A stretch of 64,000 nt of DNA, taken from positions 62,001 to 126,000 of the forward strand of contig JACJYL010000001.1 in assembly GCA_020636105.1 (NCBI GenBank), given 5' to 3'. This DNA comes from Lewinellaceae bacterium. GTDB taxonomy: Bacteria; Bacteroidota; Bacteroidia; Chitinophagales; Saprospiraceae. The notes under the pieces are model-generated. The model did not search any database and was not told the DNA's origin. It worked only from the letters and a program-made list of their open reading frames with translations. This document shows, piece after piece, positions 1 through 8,702 of this stretch. Each line of letters opens with the position of its first letter. The first letter of the stretch is position 1. The position numbers and the translations under genes were made by a program.

Positions 1-592
1 GTTTTACGTATTCTTCGAAAAGCGCTTGCTGTTCGATTTCAGGTAAAGGTTTGTTGTCATGATAGAACCCTTTTTCGAGCCGCTGGCGAAAGGCTTCGTA
101 TAAAGTTACCGCACAAGCGACTGAAATATTCAAACTTTGAACCATTCCCATCTGAGGGATGATAAAATTCCCGTCCGAATGTTTCAGGGCTTCCTCAGAA
201 ACGCCATCGTGTTCATTACCGAATAAAAGGGCTACCGATTGGGTCAGGTCGAGATCGTATATGGATTTGGGTTCTCCCTCAAGGTGAGTACTGAGGATCA
301 GGTCATAATTACTTCGAACGTGTTCAAAACAAGCTTTGAGATCCGTATAAAAATGAACATCCACCCATTTTCTTGCCCCCGAAGAGGTGCGTTTTCCGAG
401 CACAATATTTTTTATAGATAATTCCGGCTCCGAATACAGTACGAAAATTTCTTTCATGCCAACGGAATCGGCACTCCGTAATACTGCCCCGATATTGTGC
501 TGGTCGTGCACATTCTCCAGGATCACCGTAAGATTGGGTTGTCGCCTTGAGGCAACCTCTTTAAATCTTTTTATTCTTTCATCTGTCATCAT
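1..592 (-). CDS. TrmH/SpoU-family RNA 2'-O-methyltransferase (3' end outside window)
   Basis: The minus strand reads open from an ATG at 592 (a second ATG at 589) to the window edge, so the C-terminus is missing. It matches SpoU (SPOUT) methyltransferases, which transfer a methyl from SAM to a ribose 2'-OH in tRNA or rRNA. The three knotted-fold motifs are visible: NVHDQHNIGAVLRSAD near residues 28-43 with the catalytic Arg, LLFGNEHDGVS near 127, and IIPQMGMVQSLNISVA near 148. The short N-terminal extension before motif 1 resembles TrmH (tRNA Gm18) more than RlmB, which has an extra substrate-binding domain, but the exact substrate cannot be decided. A TAnnTTTG box lies just upstream (619-626), giving a short leader of about 20 nt. 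Confidence 0.9.
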   Translation of the reverse strand, partial: MMTDERIKRFKEVASRRQPNLTVILENVHDQHNIGAVLRSADSVGMKEIFVLYSEPELSIKNIVLGKRTSSGARKWVDVHFYTDLKACFEHVRSNYDLILSTHLEGEPKSIYDLDLTQSVALLFGNEHDGVSEEALKHSDGNFIIPQMGMVQSLNISVACAVTLYEAFRQRLEKGFYHDNKPLPEIEQQALFEEYVK

Positions 593-618
593 GTTCTTTC
601 TCCATTTTATTAACTTAC

Positions 619-626
619 CAAATTTA
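619..626 (-). promoter_or_regulatory. Bacteroidota -7 box (TAAATTTG) for the TrmH-family gene
   Basis: The minus strand reads TAAATTTG here, an exact match to the Bacteroidota consensus TAnnTTTG, about 27 nt before the ATG at 592. No clear -33 TTTG was found at the usual 19-21 nt spacing, so this rests on the -7 box and its position only. Confidence 0.4.
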
Positions 627-662
627 ACCAGGATCAGGTATTTACTACCACAGATTTAATAT

Positions 663-923
663 TTACCAACTCAGGGAATCCCTTTCGGCCTCACCTTTTA
701 GTTTACCCATTTTCTGCCTCATTAAGGAGGCGTATCTGGATGGAACTGTCCTCAGGGCCCAGGCGATGTTCCTGATCATTTTAACACGGAGGGTTAATGG
801 AACCGTTTTCCACAAAGAGTAAACGGTGGTAGCCAGATCAAGTTTTTCGGCAATGGCTGAGGCATTGAGGGATTCATAAGTGTTCAAGGCTTTTTTCGAA
901 ACCGGAATAATGCTTTGGAACAT
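663..923 (-). pseudogene. N-terminal remnant of an NAD(P)-dependent aldehyde dehydrogenase
   Basis: An 86-codon open frame aligns by eye with the first ~85 residues of succinate-semialdehyde-type aldehyde dehydrogenases: a start like 'FQSINP', a 'TYESL' stretch, a conserved W-K in YSLWKTVPL, IRNIAWALR, and YASLMRQKMGK in place of the family's YA-x-LM-T-x-EMGKP. A working enzyme has about 450-480 residues with a catalytic Cys and Glu; here the frame stops at residue 86 and nothing further of the family is seen downstream (593-662). The usual EMGKP is changed to KMGKL. It is best read as a truncated, decaying copy; a short expressed peptide is possible but has no known role. Family assignment is from memory of the alignment, not a search. 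Confidence 0.6.
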
Positions 924-1177
924 AACAAATTGATTCGCAGGTTATGGATTCAAAGAACAAAGTTAACCAAAAATAATGGTTAATAATTTTAGGCTAAAAT
1001 TTTTAAATCTGAAAAATTTATAGTAACTTTAAGAGTATTGAAAAAGGTTCTACGGTAATAAATTTCGCTTATTTACACCCAGTATGTTAATTGTTCTGTT
1101 GCCGTATTGTAAAAACGAACCAAAAGACATTCTATTGACCCTGACATAATTTTTTACTGATTTTAAAAAGTAAAATT

Positions 1178-3433
1178 ATGTTAGAAATACGAGGCCATGC
1201 GCGCGGCGGCCAGGGAATGGTAACCGCTTTTGAAGTACTTGCCAAAATATTCAGCCAACTCGGTGATTATGAGGTACAGTCTTTTCCTGCTTTCGGTGTG
1301 GAAAGGACGGGGGCTCCAATTCAGGCATTCCTAAGGATAGCCAGGAAGGCGATTCTCAACCGGAGCAATGTTTATCATCCCGATTTTATCATTGTCTTTG
1401 ATGAATCCCTTCTCGATCAGGTGCCTGTTTTTGACGGGCTAAAAAATGGGGGATCCCTTTTGCTGAATACCTCCAAACCTATCAAGGCATTTGTGGGGCA
1501 GTGTGATAACGTTTATGCCGTACCAGCTACCCAGATTTCGCTGGATCTGGGCCTTGGTAGTAAATCCCTGCCCATCGTCAATGCGGCCATGATTGGTGCA
1601 ATCATGCGTATCCTTGACGCTGATATCACCATAGCGAAACAAGTGGTTGCCGCAAATGTGCCGGTTAAACCCGAAGCCAACATAAAATCCTCACAAATAG
1701 CTTACGACAGTGTTTTGGGGCTTGAAAACAGCAACAACCTTTTATTGGAAGCCCTCAATACGAATGAGGAAGCCGGTTATGAACAGCCTGTATTTTCTAA
1801 GGACAACAATGGGGGCAACGATCCGAAATACAAGGTGCCTGTTTGGGAAGACCCTATGTCAAAGAACAAAACGGGAAACTGGCGCTTGCTGACTCCTTCT
1901 TACACTACAAAAACGCCTCCCTGTACTGATAACTGCCCGGCCGGCACTTCGGTTCGTGAATTTGTAAAACTGGCCGGAGCCCATAAATTTGATGAAGCGT
2001 TCGAGGTAATTCATGAACACAATCCTTTTCCTTCCATTTGCGGTAGGGTTTGTCCCCATTTCTGCGAGCAAAATTGCAACAGGAATCCTCTTGACGAGGG
2101 GCTTAATATCGGGGCAATAGAACGTTTCCTGGGGGACAGGATGACGGCACGAAAAATAACCGCTGTTCCGGTTACCCGGGAAGCAAAAATCGCGATCATT
2201 GGATCGGGCCCCGCGGGTCTTACGGCTGCTTTACGGCTGCGCAGTAAAGGGTATCAGGCGGTCGTTTTTGAGGCTTTACCCAAAGCGGGAGGCATGATGC
2301 GAACGGGTATTCCCAAATTCAGATTACCCGATGAAATTCTCAACCGGGAAATCAGGAATATCGAAAAAGCAGGGGTGGAGATTCTTTTGAATCAGCGTAA
2401 AAAAGTGGCTGAATTAGCCGATAGTTTTGATGCCGTGATCACCGCGGTGGGGTCGCATGTCAGTTCATCCATGTACCTCGATAATGAGGATCTCGTCACT
2501 GATGGCATTGATTTTCTTAGGGATTTTAAATTATTTGGCGATCAAAAGGGCCTCAGAAAAGGAGAAGAAGTTGCCGTGATCGGCGGAGGGAATACGGCCA
2601 TTGACGTATCCAGAACCTTGCTGAGGCTGGGAGCCAAACCTACCATTTATTACCGGCGCACCAGTGAGCAAATGCCGGCCATTGCGCAGGAGGTGGAAGA
2701 GGCTCGTCACGAAAATGTACAGTTTGAATTTCTTGTTGCGCCTGTTTCTGTGGCCAAAAAAGCGGATGGCCGCTTCGAACTCGGGCTGATAGGCATGGAA
2801 CTGGGCGAAAAAGATGCTTCGGGGAGAAGGAGGCCGGTTCGTATGGAAGGTTCTGAAAGGTTTATTCAGGTGGATCGCATCATCTCGGCCATAGGTCAAA
2901 GATTTGACGATTATGTTTTCAATGGAAGACCCATTATGCCGCAACAGGGGCAAATCGAATTTCAGGCCGGAGTCCCCGTCTTCTGTGCGGGAGATATGGC
3001 CTGGGGCGGAACGGTTGCCGAAGCCATTGGTAGCGGGAATAAAGTGGCGGAAGAGGTGCATGCTTTTTTGCAGAAACAACCTTACAGTCACGAGGAAGTG
3101 CTTCCGGAAGTCGTTTTGCCCAAAGACATCAATTATACATACTACCTGCCGTCGGCCAGACATGACAATAAGGTCTTTTATCCAAAGGATATTTTTAATG
3201 ATTTTTCGGAAGTGCTGGAGTCTCTGCAGGCGGATGAGGTGGTGGACGAAGCTTCCCGCTGTTTGAGTTGCGGAGATTGTTACAGTTGTTTCAATTGTTT
3301 TAATTACTGCCCGGATGCCGCTATTCATGTGGATGAAAATGGCAGGATGCGAATTGATTATGATTACTGTAAAGGATGTGGCATTTGTGTTACAGAATGT
3401 CCTTGTTCAGCGATGGATTTTAGCTTAAGTTAA
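1178..3433 (+). CDS. 2-oxoacid:ferredoxin oxidoreductase gamma subunit fused to GltD-like flavoprotein and ferredoxin
   Basis: A 751-residue fusion. Residues 1-185 are a PorG-type gamma subunit (GHARGGQGMVTAFEVLAK, then PAFGVERTGAPIQAF). Residues 245-320 carry the GltD/PreT-type N-terminal iron-sulfur domain (CTDNCPAG, ICGRVCPHFCEQNC). Residues 335-630 are the two-dinucleotide-binding flavoprotein: FAD loop IGSGPAG at 341-347, NAD(P) loop GGGNTA at 469-474, and CAGDMAWGGTV near 603. Residues 695-745 form a two-cluster ferredoxin (CLSCGDCYSCFNCFNYCP and CKGCGICVTECP). With the downstream alpha and beta genes this forms a complete enzyme that oxidises a 2-oxoacid to an acyl-CoA. The flavoprotein suggests electrons can pass to or from NAD(P)H, as in phenylglyoxylate:NAD oxidoreductase; the substrate is not readable. 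The ATG at 1178 has no evident Shine-Dalgarno, normal for this phylum. Confidence 0.9.
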   Translation: MLEIRGHARGGQGMVTAFEVLAKIFSQLGDYEVQSFPAFGVERTGAPIQAFLRIARKAILNRSNVYHPDFIIVFDESLLDQVPVFDGLKNGGSLLLNTSKPIKAFVGQCDNVYAVPATQISLDLGLGSKSLPIVNAAMIGAIMRILDADITIAKQVVAANVPVKPEANIKSSQIAYDSVLGLENSNNLLLEALNTNEEAGYEQPVFSKDNNGGNDPKYKVPVWEDPMSKNKTGNWRLLTPSYTTKTPPCTDNCPAGTSVREFVKLAGAHKFDEAFEVIHEHNPFPSICGRVCPHFCEQNCNRNPLDEGLNIGAIERFLGDRMTARKITAVPVTREAKIAIIGSGPAGLTAALRLRSKGYQAVVFEALPKAGGMMRTGIPKFRLPDEILNREIRNIEKAGVEILLNQRKKVAELADSFDAVITAVGSHVSSSMYLDNEDLVTDGIDFLRDFKLFGDQKGLRKGEEVAVIGGGNTAIDVSRTLLRLGAKPTIYYRRTSEQMPAIAQEVEEARHENVQFEFLVAPVSVAKKADGRFELGLIGMELGEKDASGRRRPVRMEGSERFIQVDRIISAIGQRFDDYVFNGRPIMPQQGQIEFQAGVPVFCAGDMAWGGTVAEAIGSGNKVAEEVHAFLQKQPYSHEEVLPEVVLPKDINYTYYLPSARHDNKVFYPKDIFNDFSEVLESLQADEVVDEASRCLSCGDCYSCFNCFNYCPDAAIHVDENGRMRIDYDYCKGCGICVTECPCSAMDFSLS

Positions 3434-3494
3434 AAAAATGCCCGAATCATAAATAAAACCAGTCCGTGTATGATCACGGAGAAAAGAAGTAAAT

Positions 3495-4676
3495 ATGGAA
3501 AATAAAATCCAGGAACGTAAAAAAACGGTCAAGGGATATCCACGGCACACCATGAGGATCATGAAAGGGAATTTTGCGGCATCAGAAGCCGCCCAGTTGT
3601 GTCGAGTGGATTTTGTGCCCGCTTATCCCATTACCCCTCAGACTACCATCATTGAAAGTATTGCAGAAAAGGTAGCCCAGGGTGAAATGGAAGCCACCTA
3701 CATCAATATGGATAGTGAACATTCCGTTTTTGCAGCGGCTATGGGAGCTGCAATGGGAGGTTCGCGTGTATTCACCGCCACAGCAGGGCAGGGGTTGTTT
3801 TATTCTCACGAGTTGTTGCATGCTATTGCTCACTTCAGATTGCCGGTGGTGGCTTGTAATGTGGGAAGGCCTTCTATACCGTGGAACATCTGGTCCGACC
3901 AGACGGATTCTCTTGCGCAAAGAGATACCGGTTGGGTGCAATATTACGGGGAGAGTTCTCAGGAAGTGCTCGACACGATCATACAGTCCTATATGTTGGC
4001 AGAAGCCCTGGAATTGCCTGTTTTGGTGGTGTTGGATGCCTTTTACCAAAGTCATACCAGTGAAAATATTTGGGTGCCGGATGCAGATCTCGTAGATGAA
4101 TTCCTGCCTCCAAAGGCGCTTAAAGGAAACGAAATTGATCCTGACCATCCCAAAGATTTTGGTGGACTCGTTCCACCTGAACACTATGGGAAATTCAATA
4201 TGAATTATTGGGAGGATGTCAATAAAGTGGAATTGCTTTCCGAAAAAATTGCCAGGAGGTTTGAAACCCATTTCGGGCGTAAATACAGCAATGTGGAGGC
4301 GGTGAATATTGGCAAAAACACCAAAATCGTCCTGGTGACCCTCTCAAGCATAACCACTACTGCCAGAGGCGTCATTCAAAAATACCCGGATGTGGGATTG
4401 CTGAAAATCAGGTTATTCAAGCCTTTTCCTAAAAATTCAGTACTCGAAGCCTTAAAAGACCTTCCGGAAGATGCCATTATTGCCAGCGTGGAGCGTAATT
4501 TCATCGGAGACAATGAGGGAGCCATTATGCAGGAAATGCTTCGTACCCTTTACGGTAAAAAGTACAGGTTGCACGATTTTTATGCCGGGATGGGTGGAAA
4601 GGATGTTCCACCTGAAACAATAGAAAAGATCATTTACATGGCCAGAAACAACCCTGAGTATATAAATTGGGTGTAA
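3495..4676 (+). CDS. 2-oxoacid:ferredoxin oxidoreductase alpha subunit (PorA-like)
   Basis: A 393-residue protein of the PorA family: AYPITPQTTIIESIAE near residue 38 and YINMDSEHSVFAAAMGAAMGG near 64 form the pyrimidine-binding half of the thiamine pyrophosphate site, followed by TATAGQGLFYSHELLH and the region around RPSIPWNIWSDQTDSL. C-terminal residues 270-390 form the transketolase C-like domain. It lies 61 nt after the fused gamma gene and 44 nt before the beta gene, all on one strand, so the three are almost certainly one operon. The start has a purine-rich stretch (ggagaaaagaag) 5 nt upstream, one of the few plausible ribosome-binding sites in the window. The acid oxidised (pyruvate, branched-chain or aryl oxoacid) cannot be decided from sequence. 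Confidence 0.92.
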   Translation: MENKIQERKKTVKGYPRHTMRIMKGNFAASEAAQLCRVDFVPAYPITPQTTIIESIAEKVAQGEMEATYINMDSEHSVFAAAMGAAMGGSRVFTATAGQGLFYSHELLHAIAHFRLPVVACNVGRPSIPWNIWSDQTDSLAQRDTGWVQYYGESSQEVLDTIIQSYMLAEALELPVLVVLDAFYQSHTSENIWVPDADLVDEFLPPKALKGNEIDPDHPKDFGGLVPPEHYGKFNMNYWEDVNKVELLSEKIARRFETHFGRKYSNVEAVNIGKNTKIVLVTLSSITTTARGVIQKYPDVGLLKIRLFKPFPKNSVLEALKDLPEDAIIASVERNFIGDNEGAIMQEMLRTLYGKKYRLHDFYAGMGGKDVPPETIEKIIYMARNNPEYINWV

Positions 4677-4720
4677 CCCGGAAGAAATCATTAATCTACC
4701 ATCAAAAACTACCATCATAA

Positions 4721-5626
4721 ATGGAACCATCATTTGATTTTTTGATAAAAGAAGAAAAAGTATTCTCAGGTGCATTGAGTTGCAGAGGTTGTGGCTGGTC
4801 CCTTTTAGTCAGGCACCTGGCCAGTATTTTGGGCGAGAAAACGGTATATGTGCTTCCAGCCTCCTGCTTTTCCATTATATCGGGTCCTTATCCTTTAAAT
4901 GATTTGAAAGGCACCGTTGTGCACACGGTTTTTGCCGGAGCGCCTGCTACGGCAACAGGTGTCCGGGCAGCTCTTGATCGTCGAGGTATGGAGGATGTAC
5001 CGGTAGTGATCCTGGCCGGAGATGGCAGTACTTTTGATATAGGATTGCAGTCCCTGTCCGGAGCCGCCTCCCGTGGGGAGAATATCCTGTACATTGTCAA
5101 CAACAACGGGGCCTACATGAATACGGGGATACAGACCAGTACTGCAACCCCTTATGGTGCTATGACGACGACCAGTCCCGGAGCTCAGGGGTTTAAAAAA
5201 ACCTGGCCCAAGGATCTCATGGGCATCATCGCGGCTCACAATCTTCCCTATGCCGCCACTTGCTCCCTGGCTTTTCTCGAAGATTTTCGAAGGAAGGTTG
5301 AAAAGGCAAAAGAAATGAAAGGTTTTCGTCTGCTGATGATCGATGGCCCTTGTCCTCCGGGGCATAAAACCGACCCGTCACAATCCATTTCGCTGGCACG
5401 ACTGGCGGTGGAAACCAGGTTGTTCCCCTTGATCGAAATTGAGCATTTTGATTACCGGATCAATTATACGCCCGAAAAATTCGTTCCGGTGGAAGCCTGT
5501 ATGAAATTGCAGGGAAGATTTAAAAATGTCTTTAAAACCGGCAATGAACAAATATTGGAGGACATCCAGGAGCATACGGATAAAAACTGGAAACGGCTGG
5601 AAGCCCTGGCGGCGATGGTGGTTTAG
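4721..5626 (+). CDS. 2-oxoacid:ferredoxin oxidoreductase beta subunit (PorB-like, TPP-binding)
   Basis: A 301-residue TPP-binding subunit. The cofactor motif runs from AGDGSTFDIG (near residue 105) to NNNGAYMNTGIQ (near 127), the GDG-x(~25)-NN signature of thiamine enzymes. An N-terminal C-R-G-C-G pair (near residues 22-25) and a later GPCPPGH (near 210) are placed like the cysteines that hold the beta-subunit 4Fe-4S cluster in PorB. With the alpha and gamma-fusion genes upstream it completes the catalytic core: TPP attacks the 2-oxoacid, CO2 leaves, and CoA takes the acyl group while electrons pass through the clusters. It is the last gene of the operon; no hairpin terminator follows, only a GTTC-rich tandem repeat. 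Confidence 0.92.
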   Translation: MEPSFDFLIKEEKVFSGALSCRGCGWSLLVRHLASILGEKTVYVLPASCFSIISGPYPLNDLKGTVVHTVFAGAPATATGVRAALDRRGMEDVPVVILAGDGSTFDIGLQSLSGAASRGENILYIVNNNGAYMNTGIQTSTATPYGAMTTTSPGAQGFKKTWPKDLMGIIAAHNLPYAATCSLAFLEDFRRKVEKAKEMKGFRLLMIDGPCPPGHKTDPSQSISLARLAVETRLFPLIEIEHFDYRINYTPEKFVPVEACMKLQGRFKNVFKTGNEQILEDIQEHTDKNWKRLEALAAMVV

Positions 5627-5657
5627 GTGCTTTTTGTGAAACTTTTAAAAGAGTTGA

Positions 5658-5722
5658 GTTGTTCAAGTTGTTCTAAGAGTTCAAATTGTTCAAGTTGTTC
5701 CAATTGTTCAAGTTGTTCAAGT
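5658..5722. repeat. Degenerate GTTCAAGTT tandem repeat between the POR operon and the glycosylase gene
   Basis: About five imperfect copies of GTTCAAGTT / GTTCAAATT / GTTCCAATT follow each other over 65 bases. There is no stem-loop or open frame. It is low-complexity intergenic sequence, probably expanded by replication slippage. Confidence 0.7.
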
Positions 5723-5804
5723 GAATCGAAGACAAGTCGGGAGGGTTTCAAAAAACTCCATGTTAACCCCCCTTTGAACTTTTGAAACAAAAAAACACTC
5801 ACAC

Positions 5805-6473
5805 ATGACCTTTTCCACCCGGGTAATTGATTTTTTCAACCGCATCCAGGCCCCCGAAGTGCCCAAAGGGATTGGTGTCATGAACCCATATGTGACAGCG
5901 GAGGTAAAAGCCATTGTCCGGCAATTTTACGGTAAGTATTATAACGATCAGCATCCCCGGCGGTTGATATTTGGGATCAATCCGGGCAGATTTGGCGCAG
6001 GCATCACCGGGATCCCTTTTACCGATCCCATTCGCCTCGAAACTAGTTGCGATATTCATAATACTTTTCAAAAGAGACTTGAAGTTTCCAGTGTATTCGT
6101 TTATAATTTTATTAAAAAGTACGGCGGCCCCGAGATGTTTTATAAAGATTATTTTATCACGGCCACCTTTCCGTTAGGGTTTACCTTTGAAGGGAAGAAC
6201 ATCAATTATTATGATCAAAAGCCGCTGCAGGAAGCCCTTGAAGCCCTGATCATCCGATACATAAACGAACAACTCGAATGGAATGTCAAAACCGATGTGG
6301 CTTACTGTCTGGGCAAGGGCAAAAATTTGAAATATCTGGAAAAACTCAACAAAAAACATCAATTTTTTGGTGAAATACGCCCCCTTCCTCATCCTCGATG
6401 GGTCATGCAATACCGGTATCCAATGAGGGATGAAATTGCTGAGCAGATTGCCCTTGAGTTAAAAGGTCCCTAA
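5805..6473 (+). CDS. SMUG2-type uracil-DNA glycosylase family protein (DUF4918-like)
   Basis: A 222-residue protein with a uracil-DNA glycosylase fold. Motif 1 is visible in FGINPGRFGAGITGIPFTDP (near residues 55-74), where the Asn-Pro-Gly loop forms part of the water-activating site. The C-terminal LPHPRWVMQYR (near 195-205) supplies the conserved His that contacts the base and the DNA-intercalating loop. These features fit the single-strand-selective monofunctional glycosylase (SMUG) branch as found in Bacteroidota. The expected role is to excise uracil or oxidised pyrimidines in base-excision repair. It stands alone: the POR operon ends 178 nt upstream and an envelope gene starts 105 nt downstream. 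The family is a confident call; the damaged-base specificity is inferred. Confidence 0.82.
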   Translation: MTFSTRVIDFFNRIQAPEVPKGIGVMNPYVTAEVKAIVRQFYGKYYNDQHPRRLIFGINPGRFGAGITGIPFTDPIRLETSCDIHNTFQKRLEVSSVFVYNFIKKYGGPEMFYKDYFITATFPLGFTFEGKNINYYDQKPLQEALEALIIRYINEQLEWNVKTDVAYCLGKGKNLKYLEKLNKKHQFFGEIRPLPHPRWVMQYRYPMRDEIAEQIALELKGP

Positions 6474-6506
6474 AATTTTACATTTTACATTTTACATTTC
6501 ACCTTG
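6474..6506. repeat. Short ATTTTAC tandem repeat
   Basis: Directly after the stop codon the sequence repeats the unit ATTTTAC/ATTTCAC about four times (33 bases). It has no stem structure and no coding role. Confidence 0.6.
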
Positions 6507-6578
6507 CAATGCCTACTTTTATCCTTTCAAAATTTTGAGGGTTTGCTTTCCTCATTCCTAAACACACCGATTTAAATT

Positions 6579-8684
6579 ATGACAAAGACCATTCGTTTTT
6601 GCCTGTTCCTGATGATAGGGATGGGTTTCATTTCCACCCATGTCAATGCACAATTTGTAAATTTCGAAGAAACCTGGAAGGAATTTCTCGCTGACAACAA
6701 AACCATAGATTTCAGCGAATTAAAAAAACCATCCAAAGATCAGATCATCGATTATGCCAAATATACGCTTATGTATGCCACCAAACATTTTTGTGGAGGC
6801 GACATAAATGCTGCAGAAAAGCTGATCAAGGAAATCCATTCCTTTACCGAGGAAGGGTATAGTTACATCGATGGGTTTAAACCCAAATTTGATGACCTTA
6901 CTGCTAAAGTCAAAGCCTATCATGATGTCGAACGACTGTGGCGTAAATTTTTAAAGACCAGAGATGTCAGCCTGGCGGAACTGGAGATTGAAAATGCTCC
7001 GCTGGTTTGTGATAAAGGAACCCTGGCCAAGTATTTTTATATGACCAGTGCGGCTTATTATTGCGAGGGAAACATTCAGAAATCAAAAGATGATTTTGAG
7101 AACAGGGTGATCAAACTCGTGGATTTTACCTCTTTAAAAGTGGAAGATGTGCCCGGCCTGGAGGTCAATGTAAATGTGATGAGGCAGATATACGCCGGGT
7201 TACCCCAATTGGGAAAGGCCTGGAAGCAATACCTCGATACAGGGGTTTCTCCCGGCTTTGATATTGAACTTCCCGTGATCGAATGTTATTCCATTCCTTC
7301 CATGAAGGAGTTTGTGCTTCGTGGGTCAGCAGATGTCTGTGGACAGGGAGAGTCGATGCTTAAAAAGATCAATGACCTGAAAGCCAAAAATACCCACCCA
7401 ATCGAGGCAGGACTTGCAGATAAGATCAAATGGCTGGAAGAGGAAGTGGGCAAAAATAATGGGGATGTAACGGCATTGAATAAAGCCTGGAACGATTTTT
7501 TGCCGGATAACCAATTGACCGGGGGCATTAATTTTGGCTTTGAATATTGTAATAAGGCAGCCCAGGTTAAAGCCTATATCATCGATGGAATGGTCAATTT
7601 TTGCGAAAAGGGGCAACAGCGATTGGCTGATATAGACGCTTTGCGCAAATCCGACAATCCCCAATTGGATGAACCCACCCTCCGCAAGATCAATGAGTTT
7701 TCTGCCCGGCTGAACAGTGCCGACCAGGACCTTTCCAAACTGGAATTCCTTTGGAAGGATTTTGTACAAAACAACGATACCATCGTCGGGGCTTTTCAAC
7801 TGGCCGATTTTTACTGTGATAAAATTGCCCAGGTGAAATCATGGACCATCAAGGGACATTTTGAGGCCTGTAGCCAGGGGCAGCAATACCTGGATAAAAT
7901 TGCCGACCTTAAAAGAACACACAACCTAACTTTTGATACTGAATTATCCTGCCGGGTGCAGCGGTTGAGCCGCAAAGTTTGGTGGTGTCGCTATATTGAG
8001 CTGGTATTACAAGCCAGACGGGAAACCCATGAGGAGCGCGAGCGTTTTGGACCTAAATCTGCCCTGATCATGGAAGGGGATTTGAATAGTGATAAATTGC
8101 CTTGCCAAACGACGGTAAAATATGAACCCCTGGGCAATATCGGCATCAAATATGTCATTACGACTTACCTCTGCCAGGAAATCGACCTGGCAAAAATGGG
8201 AGATCCCGAATATTATAAAAAAATAGCTACCTGGGTGGATACCGAAGTGCTCCAGAAATATTGTGAAGTTAGCATGCGGTGTAAGGAAGATTTTTTCATT
8301 TACCTGGAAGGCCATACCGACGGGCATCCTTTTGGAGGCGCACGCTATAAGGAATCCCTTGAAATTCCGGAAGGTACTCCATTTACCCATTTTTGGGATG
8401 GGGAGGCCATTGAAAAAACGACGGAACGTGAAATGACCACCTCCCTCAAAAATAATATGGAATTAGGGATCGCAAGAGCCTGGACGGTGAAACGGCAGCT
8501 CGATTTCATGGGCGTTCCCATTACCATTGGCGCCTACGAGCATCCGAAATCGGAGAAAGGAGGGGAGTACCGCAGTGTCCATATAGAATTGAATATCACT
8601 AACCTTTTGCTCGATTTTTATGAGAAAAGGCTGGCTGAATTGTTGGAAAAATCAGGCATCGGCAAGCAGCCGGATAATTGCTAG
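6579..8684 (+). CDS. Secreted OmpA-like protein with five C-x17-C helical repeats
   Basis: A 701-residue protein with a signal peptide (cleavage after VNA, near residue 24). Five modules of 89-93 residues follow, starting near residues 32, 121, 214, 303 and 390. Each begins with an aromatic W-x2-[FY]-[LV] (TWKEFL, LWRKFL, AWKQYL, AWNDFL, LWKDFV). Modules 2-5 contain two cysteines exactly 18 residues apart (C-x17-C) followed by x-x-G; module 1 keeps only the second Cys. The Cys region ends in helical, lysine-rich sequence. The C-terminus (570-690) resembles an OmpA peptidoglycan-binding domain: LEGHTDGHPF, then ELGIARAWTVKRQLDFMGVP, then R-x-V-x-I, but with an insertion of about 45 residues after the GHTDG. 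I recognise no family for the repeats. A role at the outer membrane/peptidoglycan interface is inferred from the OmpA-like tail. No operon partner is obvious; the CDF gene follows after 18 nt. Confidence 0.8.
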   Translation: MTKTIRFCLFLMIGMGFISTHVNAQFVNFEETWKEFLADNKTIDFSELKKPSKDQIIDYAKYTLMYATKHFCGGDINAAEKLIKEIHSFTEEGYSYIDGFKPKFDDLTAKVKAYHDVERLWRKFLKTRDVSLAELEIENAPLVCDKGTLAKYFYMTSAAYYCEGNIQKSKDDFENRVIKLVDFTSLKVEDVPGLEVNVNVMRQIYAGLPQLGKAWKQYLDTGVSPGFDIELPVIECYSIPSMKEFVLRGSADVCGQGESMLKKINDLKAKNTHPIEAGLADKIKWLEEEVGKNNGDVTALNKAWNDFLPDNQLTGGINFGFEYCNKAAQVKAYIIDGMVNFCEKGQQRLADIDALRKSDNPQLDEPTLRKINEFSARLNSADQDLSKLEFLWKDFVQNNDTIVGAFQLADFYCDKIAQVKSWTIKGHFEACSQGQQYLDKIADLKRTHNLTFDTELSCRVQRLSRKVWWCRYIELVLQARRETHEERERFGPKSALIMEGDLNSDKLPCQTTVKYEPLGNIGIKYVITTYLCQEIDLAKMGDPEYYKKIATWVDTEVLQKYCEVSMRCKEDFFIYLEGHTDGHPFGGARYKESLEIPEGTPFTHFWDGEAIEKTTEREMTTSLKNNMELGIARAWTVKRQLDFMGVPITIGAYEHPKSEKGGEYRSVHIELNITNLLLDFYEKRLAELLEKSGIGKQPDNC

Positions 8685-8702
8685 AAAATATAAATCAGTT
8701 GA

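Noticed and set aside
2531..3328. 265-codon minus-strand frame inside the POR fusion gene
   Set aside because: Lies wholly antisense to a well-supported gene and encodes low-complexity, His/Phe-rich sequence typical of a shadow frame.
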